Shown piece after piece: positions 58,776 to 64,000 of a stretch of 64,000 nucleotides of DNA (position 1 is the stretch's first letter; each line of letters opens with the position of its first letter). A program made the position numbers and the translations under genes. Below the pieces are notes generated by a model that was not told the origin of the DNA, did not search any database, and worked only from the letters and a program-made list of their open reading frames with translations. This stretch comes from Clostridiales bacterium (GTDB lineage Bacteria > Bacillota > Clostridia > Oscillospirales > Acutalibacteraceae), in the NCBI GenBank assembly GCA_019422525.1, contig JAHZDE010000008.1:1-64000 (forward strand), given 5' to 3'.

Positions 58776-59276
58776 ATGCTGCTGGATTTGAGAAAAGTTT
58801 TCGTAGAAGAGGTAAAGGAACTTCCTTTTTCCGGGACTTTTGATATGTCGGATACAGACATTGCCGGTAGCCATCCTTTTGTCTCTGCCATATCTTTTTC
58901 TGGTGTGGTAAAGCCCTTTGCGGATGAAGCACAGATGGAAGTGGATGTTTCCTTCCGTTTCGAGATCCCCTGTGACCGCTGCACGGAGATGATTTCCCGG
59001 GAATACCGGTATCACTTCTCTCACATGCTGGTGCGAAAGCTGAATCAGGAGGAGAACGACGACGACTATATTCTGGTGGAGGATGAAAAACTCGATGTGG
59101 ACGAGCTTTTGCGGACGGATGTCCTGCTGGAGCTTCCCACGAAGTTCCTTTGCAAGCCCGATTGTAAAGGATTGTGCAGCCAGTGCGGCCAGAACTTGAA
59201 TCTGGGAGACTGCGGCTGCAATAAACGTCGGATAGATCCTCGTTTGGAGGTTCTTCAACAGTTTTTTAATAACTGA
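58776..59276 (+). CDS. YceD/DUF177-family protein
   Basis: This 166-residue protein belongs to DUF177 (YceD), almost always encoded directly before rpmF and linked to 23S rRNA accumulation. Conserved parts are a central RCD-type motif (FEIPCDRCTEMI), an acidic stretch (EENDDDYILVEDEKLDVDEL) and a C-terminal Cys cluster (CKPDCKGLCSQCGQNLN) that probably binds zinc. TTGGAG precedes the ATG at 58776. Confidence 0.93.
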   Translation: MLLDLRKVFVEEVKELPFSGTFDMSDTDIAGSHPFVSAISFSGVVKPFADEAQMEVDVSFRFEIPCDRCTEMISREYRYHFSHMLVRKLNQEENDDDYILVEDEKLDVDELLRTDVLLELPTKFLCKPDCKGLCSQCGQNLNLGDCGCNKRRIDPRLEVLQQFFNN

Positions 59277-59311
59277 TACACAGCCTGAATTCACATAAGG
59301 AGGTGCTGATC

Positions 59312-59494
59312 ATGGCGGTACCCAAGAGAAAAGTGTCCAGCGCAAGACAGAACAAGAGACGTTCCAATGTTTGGAAACTGAGCGCTCCGGCTCTGGCAAA
59401 GTGCCCCAAGTGCGGGGAGTACACCACGCCTCACAGAGTCTGCAGCAACTGCGGATTCTACAATGGACGGGACGTTCTGAAGAAAGAGGCTTAA
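59312..59494 (+). CDS. rpmF: 50S ribosomal protein L32
   Basis: bL32 is a 60-residue large-subunit protein. MAVPKRKVSSARQNKRRS is the standard start, and CPKCGEY with CSNCGFYNG forms the zinc ribbon, so this is the zinc-binding (C+) form. GGAGGTG precedes the ATG at 59312, 35 nt after DUF177. Confidence 0.97.
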   Translation: MAVPKRKVSSARQNKRRSNVWKLSAPALAKCPKCGEYTTPHRVCSNCGFYNGRDVLKKEA

Positions 59495-59514
59495 TCAGCA
59501 CCTTTCGCGGAGGG

Positions 59515-59547
59515 ATAGAGAAGGAGGAATCCTTCTCTATTTTTTTG
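59515..59547 (+). terminator. terminator of DUF177-rpmF
   Basis: ATAGAGAAGG and CCTTCTCTAT form a perfect 10-bp stem followed by seven T. Confidence 0.92.
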
Positions 59548-59656
59548 TATCGGGGAAGGCGCGGATAAATTTTAAAGGGAGAATCCTTCCTTTTCTTCGT
59601 TGACAGCAGAGTTCCCCATATCATTATGTATGTAACCATCAGAAAGGAGCGAAACC

Positions 59657-60967
59657 ATGGCAGTTCTCATCCAACAGGTACACCCAAACGGCCCCGCAGA
59701 TGTGGCCGGGATTCAGGCAGGGGAGACCCTTGTTTCGATAAACGGCAACACCATTATGGATGTGCTGGATTACCGGTTTTATGAGACCGATTCCCGCCTG
59801 ACCGTGACCGTACAGAATCAGCAGGGGGAAGAGCGCTCGGTATTCATCCGCAAGGGACAGTATGAGTCTTTGGGATTGGAGTTTGAAACCTATCTTATGG
59901 ACAAACAGCACTCCTGCCGGAATAAGTGTATTTTCTGCTTTATCGACCAGCTTCCCAAAGGGATGCGGGAAAGCCTGTATTTTAAGGACGACGACTCCCG
60001 GCTTTCCTTCCTTTTTGGAAATTATATCACCCTGACCAACCTCAGCGAACACGAGATTGATCGGATTATCAAAATGCATATCAGCCCTATCAATGTGTCC
60101 ATCCACACCACCAATCCCGAGCTGCGGTGCAAAATGATGGGCAACCGCTTTGCCGGAAAAGCGCTGGGGCTGTTAAAACGCTTTGCCGATGCAGGCATCC
60201 ATATCAATGGCCAGCTGGTGCTGTGCCCGGGCATTAACGACGGCCTCGAACTGGAGCGCACCCTGCATGATTTGTATGCCTTGGGGGAAAATGTCCAGAG
60301 TATTGCCTGTGTACCCGTGGGCGTCACCCGTTATCGGGAGGGCTTGTACCCGCTGACCACCTATACAAAAGAAACGGCCGAGTCCACCCTGCGCCAGATT
60401 GAAGCTTTTGGCGACAGGTTCCGGGCAGAGCGTGGAGCACGCACGGTGTATGCTTCTGATGAGTTCTATTTAATGGCAGGACGGGAGATTCCCGAGCCGG
60501 AATTCTATGAAGATTTTGCCCAGCTGGAAAATGGTGTGGGATTGCTTGCCAGCTTGCAGGATGAGTTCCGCTTTGCTTTGGGGGACTTTACGCCTCCCGA
60601 GACAAAACGCCGGGTCACCATGGCAACAGGGGAAGGTGCTTATGCATTTCTCAACAGAATGCTTGACGAACTTCGTGCAAAATGCGATACTATAGAATGT
60701 AATGTGGTTCCTGTTCACAACGATTTCTTTGGCGGAACGGTAAATGTTTCCGGCCTTCTTACAGGACAGGATTTGTTTGCCCAGCTGAAAGACCGTGACT
60801 TGGGGGATGCGGTGCTCATTCCCTGCGTCACCCTGCGGCAGCAGGAGGACGTATTTTTGGACGATATGTCGGTCAGTGAGCTTTCGGAAAAGCTGGGCGT
60901 GCCGGTGATTCCGGTCATTAACGAAGGCCAGCATCTGCTGGACGCTATTACAGGGAGGGATACCTGA
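59657..60967 (+). CDS. DUF512 protein: PDZ plus radical-SAM-like Fe-S domain
   Basis: The 436 residues start with a PDZ domain (VHPNGPADVAGIQAGETLVS). A radical-SAM-like Cys motif CRNKCIFCF and a barrel-like region follow, then the DUF512 C-terminal domain (DTIECNVVPVHNDFFGG). Family function is not established; it is conserved in Clostridia next to der and may act in ribosome or tRNA biology, which is inference. AGAAAGGAG precedes the ATG. Its TGA overlaps the der ATG by one base. Confidence 0.9.
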   Translation: MAVLIQQVHPNGPADVAGIQAGETLVSINGNTIMDVLDYRFYETDSRLTVTVQNQQGEERSVFIRKGQYESLGLEFETYLMDKQHSCRNKCIFCFIDQLPKGMRESLYFKDDDSRLSFLFGNYITLTNLSEHEIDRIIKMHISPINVSIHTTNPELRCKMMGNRFAGKALGLLKRFADAGIHINGQLVLCPGINDGLELERTLHDLYALGENVQSIACVPVGVTRYREGLYPLTTYTKETAESTLRQIEAFGDRFRAERGARTVYASDEFYLMAGREIPEPEFYEDFAQLENGVGLLASLQDEFRFALGDFTPPETKRRVTMATGEGAYAFLNRMLDELRAKCDTIECNVVPVHNDFFGGTVNVSGLLTGQDLFAQLKDRDLGDAVLIPCVTLRQQEDVFLDDMSVSELSEKLGVPVIPVINEGQHLLDAITGRDT

Positions 60968-62292
60968 TGTCAAAACCGGTAGTTGCCGTTGTCGGCAGAC
61001 CCAATGTGGGAAAATCTACCTTGTTTAATAAACTCATCGGTCAGCGCCTGTCTATTGTGGACGATACCCCCGGCGTGACCCGTGACCGAATTTATGGGGA
61101 ATGTGAGTGGAAAAACCGGAAATTTTCGCTGGTGGATACCGGCGGTATTGAACCGGATTCTTCCGATGTGATTCTTTCTCAGATGCGTTTGCAGGCCCAG
61201 CTGGCTATTGACGCCGCCGATGTGATTATTCTGGTAACGGATGTCCGCACCGGCCTGGTGGCCACGGATTCGGACATTGCCGCCATGCTGCTGAAAAGTG
61301 GCCGGCCCGTCATCGTCTGTGTGAATAAGTGCGACTCTATCGGCGAGCCCCCGGCGGATTTTTATGAGTTCTATAATCTGGGCCTGGGCGACCCCATCCA
61401 GGTTTCTTCTGTCCACGGCCACGGTACCGGCGATTTGCTGGATGCTGTGGTAGACCTGCTTCCTCCCGAGGAGGGCGAGGACGAGGACGGCGAGACCATC
61501 CGGGTGGCCATTATCGGCAAGCCCAATGTGGGAAAATCTTCGCTGGTGAACCGGATTTCCGGGGAAAACCGCTGCATCGTTTCCGACATTGCCGGCACCA
61601 CCCGTGACGCCATTGATACGGAAATCGAAAACGAGTTCGGCAAGTTCGTGCTCATCGATACCGCCGGCCTTCGCCGTAAAAACAAGGTGGAGGACGCCAT
61701 TGAAAAATACAGCAACCTGCGCGCCCAGATGGCCATTGAGCGGGCCGATGTGTGCGCCATTCTCATTGATGCAGAAGTGGGCTTTACCGACCAGGATTCC
61801 AAGGTAGCGGGGCTGGCTCACGAGGCGGGCAAAGGCTGCGTGATCGTGGTGAACAAGTGGGACGCCATTGAAAAGGACCAGAACACCATGTCCGAGTTCC
61901 GCAAAAAGCTGGAAAAGGACTTTTCCTTTATGTCCTATGCGCCTTTTGTGTTTATTTCCGCCAAGACCGGCCAGCGCATTGACCGGTTGTTTGAGCTGAT
62001 TAAGCATGTGGCCAGCAGCAACTCTATGCGGATTCCCACAGGCATGATTAACGATGTGTTGGCCCAGGCAGTGGCCAGAGTGCAGCCGCCTACGGATAAG
62101 GGCAAGCGGCTCAAGATTTACTATATGACCCAGGCCTCCACCCGTCCGCCCACATTTGTGTGCTTTGTCAATTCGGCAGAGCTGTTCCACTTCTCGTATC
62201 AGCGGTATCTGGAAAACCGTATCCGCGAGACCTTCGGCATGGAAGGTACCCCCATCCGATTTATCATCCGGGAGCGGGGAGATAAGAACTAA
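60967..62292 (+). CDS. der: ribosome-associated GTPase Der (EngA)
   Basis: Der is an essential GTPase for 50S subunit assembly. The 441 residues contain two G domains, with P-loops GRPNVGKST near residue 9 and GKPNVGKSS near residue 185. G3 motifs are DTGG and DTAG, G4 motifs NKCD and NKWD, and a C-terminal KH-like domain follows. It is coupled to the DUF512 gene (TGATG overlap) and followed by plsY. Confidence 0.97.
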   Translation: MSKPVVAVVGRPNVGKSTLFNKLIGQRLSIVDDTPGVTRDRIYGECEWKNRKFSLVDTGGIEPDSSDVILSQMRLQAQLAIDAADVIILVTDVRTGLVATDSDIAAMLLKSGRPVIVCVNKCDSIGEPPADFYEFYNLGLGDPIQVSSVHGHGTGDLLDAVVDLLPPEEGEDEDGETIRVAIIGKPNVGKSSLVNRISGENRCIVSDIAGTTRDAIDTEIENEFGKFVLIDTAGLRRKNKVEDAIEKYSNLRAQMAIERADVCAILIDAEVGFTDQDSKVAGLAHEAGKGCVIVVNKWDAIEKDQNTMSEFRKKLEKDFSFMSYAPFVFISAKTGQRIDRLFELIKHVASSNSMRIPTGMINDVLAQAVARVQPPTDKGKRLKIYYMTQASTRPPTFVCFVNSAELFHFSYQRYLENRIRETFGMEGTPIRFIIRERGDKN

Positions 62293-62368
62293 AAAACGAA
62301 TATAGCTTCCGCTTGAAAAATTGTCCCCTCAGCAGTCCGCTATTATATTATTGAAGGAGAGATTGACC

Positions 62369-63094
62369 ATGGATTTCAGTCATTTTGCAGACTTCATCCT
62401 GCCGGGAATCGGCGCAGGGGTCATCGCGTATCTTTTGGGAAGCCTGAGCTTCTCGATTATCCTCACCCGTATTTTTAAAAACCACGAGGACATCCGTTCC
62501 TATGGCAGCGGTAATGCCGGCGCTACCAATGTGCTGCGCTCGGTGGGCAAAAAAGCCGCCGCCCTTACTTTCTTACTGGACTTCCTCAAGTGTGTGGTGG
62601 CCGTGATTATCGGCAAGCTGATTTTCGGCTATGTGGCCACTCAGGTTGGCGTGGGGGATACGGCGGTTCAATATGGCGCATACATCGCGGGCTTTGCCTG
62701 CCTGCTGGGACATGTGTTCCCGGTATACTTTGGGTTCCGGGGCGGAAAAGGCGTTGTCACCAGCGCCGCTATGATGGCCCTCATCGACTGGCGCGTGTTC
62801 ATTATCGTGCTGCTTACCTTTATTATCACCTTTGCCTTGAAAAAGATTGTGTCTCTGGGCTCGGTGATGGGGGCCTGTGTGTATCCGGTGGCAACCTTCC
62901 TGATTACCTTCTTCCTGGACTACAAAATGCAGTTCCTTTCGATGGTGACCAGTGCAAACCTTACTTATGTGGTCATTTCCACTGTGCTGTCGCTGCTGAT
63001 TAGCCTGACAGTGATTATTCTCCACCGTGCCAACATCAAGCGGCTGCTGGCCGGGGAAGAAAAGCAGATTTCCTTTAGCGGACCGAAAGCATAA
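62369..63094 (+). CDS. plsY: glycerol-3-phosphate acyltransferase PlsY
   Basis: PlsY transfers the acyl group from acyl-phosphate to glycerol 3-phosphate, the first step of phospholipid synthesis. The 241-residue membrane protein has about six helices and the three family motifs: LGSLSFSIILTR, SYGSGNAGATNVLR and GHVFPVYFGFRGGKGV. GAAGGAGAG precedes the ATG at 62369; 16 earlier codons lack such a signal. The gene is 35-40 residues longer than many PlsY proteins because of C-terminal extension. Confidence 0.95.
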   Translation: MDFSHFADFILPGIGAGVIAYLLGSLSFSIILTRIFKNHEDIRSYGSGNAGATNVLRSVGKKAAALTFLLDFLKCVVAVIIGKLIFGYVATQVGVGDTAVQYGAYIAGFACLLGHVFPVYFGFRGGKGVVTSAAMMALIDWRVFIIVLLTFIITFALKKIVSLGSVMGACVYPVATFLITFFLDYKMQFLSMVTSANLTYVVISTVLSLLISLTVIILHRANIKRLLAGEEKQISFSGPKA

Positions 63095-63114
63095 AAAATA
63101 AAATCTAAAAACGC

Positions 63115-63157
63115 AAAGCGCCGGAAACGGGAGAAAATTCCCGCCCGGCGCTTTTTG
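63115..63157. terminator. bidirectional terminator, plsY / Crp-Fnr gene
   Basis: AAAGCGCCGG..CGGG pairs with CCCG..CGGCGCTTT, flanked by A and T runs, between convergent genes. Confidence 0.88.
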
Positions 63158-63194
63158 TTGTGGACATTTCTAAATCCTTTTTTGCAAGTGTAGG

Positions 63195-63854
63195 TTAAAA
63201 TTCCAGCTTTATTTCAAATTCGTTTTTATGGTAATCGAGTAACCCCTCTTTTTTCATTTTTCCCAGCTCTTTTGACAAAGCGCTTCTATCCAGATTCAAA
63301 TAGTCTGCAAGCTGCTGGCGGTCGAAGGGGATTTTGATTTTTCGGCTGCCCTGAATTAAAACCTGATAGGAAAAATAGGAGAGCAGCCGTCCCCGTATGG
63401 TTTTGGGGGAAGTGTGGAGCGTGCGTCTGGAAAACTGCAAATTTTTCTTGGCGCTGATCCTCACCAGGTTTTGAATCACCAGGTTTTGGCTTTTACAGGA
63501 GATGCAGGGCGTGAAGAGTTTGGGGACATTGATAAACAGAATCTCCGAATCCTCATTGGCCACCACGTCAATCATCATGGCTTCCCCCGGAACGCAGGCA
63601 TACGCTTCGGCAAACACATCACCGGAACTCACCATGCCAAGAATACTCTTGTTTCCCCAAATGTCGTTGTGCTCCATTTGGACGCTGCCGGAAATGACCA
63701 TTCCGATGTCGGTAATCAAACTGCCTTCGCGGATAATGATGTCACCTTTTTGATACTGTGCGGTTTTAAAATCCAGATGGCTGGCCATGACGCTGATATC
63801 TTCTTCCGGGCATCCCCAAAAAAGGGCGGTTTTGGAAATAAAATGAACATTCAT
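63195..63854 (-). CDS. Crp/Fnr-family transcriptional regulator
   Basis: The 219 residues comprise an N-terminal cyclic-nucleotide-binding-type beta roll (KGDIIIREGSLITDIGMVISG) and a C-terminal winged HTH (FDRQQLADYLNLDRSALSKE). The canonical cAMP phosphate-binding motif is missing and cysteines are few (CPEED, CISCK), so the ligand is unclear; redox, NO or metabolite sensing is possible. GAGG precedes the ATG. It is divergent from a gene cut by the window end, with two palindromes between them. Confidence 0.9.
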   Translation of the reverse strand: MNVHFISKTALFWGCPEEDISVMASHLDFKTAQYQKGDIIIREGSLITDIGMVISGSVQMEHNDIWGNKSILGMVSSGDVFAEAYACVPGEAMMIDVVANEDSEILFINVPKLFTPCISCKSQNLVIQNLVRISAKKNLQFSRRTLHTSPKTIRGRLLSYFSYQVLIQGSRKIKIPFDRQQLADYLNLDRSALSKELGKMKKEGLLDYHKNEFEIKLEF

Positions 63855-63869
63855 AAAAACCTCATTTTC

Positions 63870-63913
63870 GTGGTTATAACCACATACTTTTTCAAAACAG
63901 TATAGTATACTGT
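63870..63913. promoter_or_regulatory. two palindromes in the Crp/Fnr divergent control region
   Basis: GTGGTTA/TAACCAC is a perfect 14-bp palindrome (63870-63883), and ACAGTATA-G-TATACTGT is a perfect 17-bp one (63897-63913). Either could be the operator of the adjacent Crp/Fnr protein, acting on its own gene and on the divergent one. Confidence 0.6.
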
Positions 63914-63973
63914 AGGCACAAAGTCAATAGCGGCTGGCAACAGGCCGCATAAATGATGGATGCAAGAGGAATT

Positions 63974-64000
63974 ATGAGTATGAAAAGAAAAATTATTAAA
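63974..64000 (+). CDS. start of a gene cut by the window end
   Basis: Only nine codons (MSMKRKIIK) are present, with AGAGGA 5 nt before the ATG. A basic MKRKII start beside a Crp/Fnr regulator is common for 4Fe-4S-binding proteins in Clostridia, but nine residues cannot prove it. Confidence 0.45.

Overview
The window comes from a spore-forming, low-to-mid GC member of the class Clostridia, probably an Oscillospiraceae/Ruminococcaceae-type gut anaerobe. The basis is a PolC-type DNA polymerase, a HrcA/CIRCE site before clpB, NrdR, Rex, the dipicolinate synthase pair dpaA-dpaB, strong AGGAGG ribosome-binding sites and many GTG or TTG starts. I see no tRNA, rRNA, CRISPR array, integrase or transposase. 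Assignments rest on family recognition by eye; no search was run.

Layout. 1-3.6 kb: a cysteine-rich orphan without a visible start, then clpB behind a perfect CIRCE operator. 3.7-7.1 kb: a small accessory patch with a zinc-ribbon membrane protein, three tandem XRE regulators sharing one C-terminal tail, a SLOG-fold protein and an EamA transporter. 7.2-19.7 kb: a CofE-like ligase, then the classic run pyrH-frr-uppS-cdsA-dxr-rseP-ispG-polC (UMP supply, ribosome recycling, isoprenoid and lipid synthesis, replication). 19.8-26.3 kb: a histidine operon hisZ-G-D-C-B-[A+I]-E, in which hisA and hisI are one reading frame and hisH and hisF are missing. 26.3-33.9 kb: an MFS transporter, MtaB, an HPr-like protein without the catalytic histidine, an ABC-F ATPase, a small helical protein, a TIM-barrel isomerase and NrdR.

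33.9-34.9 kb: an A+T-rich two-gene cassette, a close DpnI homologue plus a DpnD/PcfM-like small protein, inserted between housekeeping genes. 35-44.6 kb: a CtpE-like P-type ATPase with a Pho-box-like promoter, an O-antigen-ligase-type membrane protein, an ECF sigma factor coupled to an RsgI-like anti-sigma factor with four PepSY repeats, DegV, an SGNH hydrolase and a ZIP metal transporter. 44.7-52.4 kb: RF3, an acyltransferase-domain protein, a PurF homologue whose catalytic Cys is Ser, a GNAT, MurC and dpaA-dpaB. 52.4-64 kb: a structured leader before an RNase HI gene, a conserved unknown gene, a cluster of four hairpins, a zinc-ribbon protein, MetY, Rex beside isocitrate dehydrogenase, DUF177-rpmF, DUF512-der-plsY, and a Crp/Fnr regulator facing a gene cut by the window end.

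Most transcription units are well delimited: I found about ten promoters with 17-bp spacing and about seventeen intrinsic terminators. The least ordinary items are the DpnI/DpnD cassette, the HisA-HisI fusion, the ECF/RsgI-PepSY pair, the Cys-to-Ser PurF, the HPr-like protein, the XRE triplet and several unexplained dyads and hairpin clusters.
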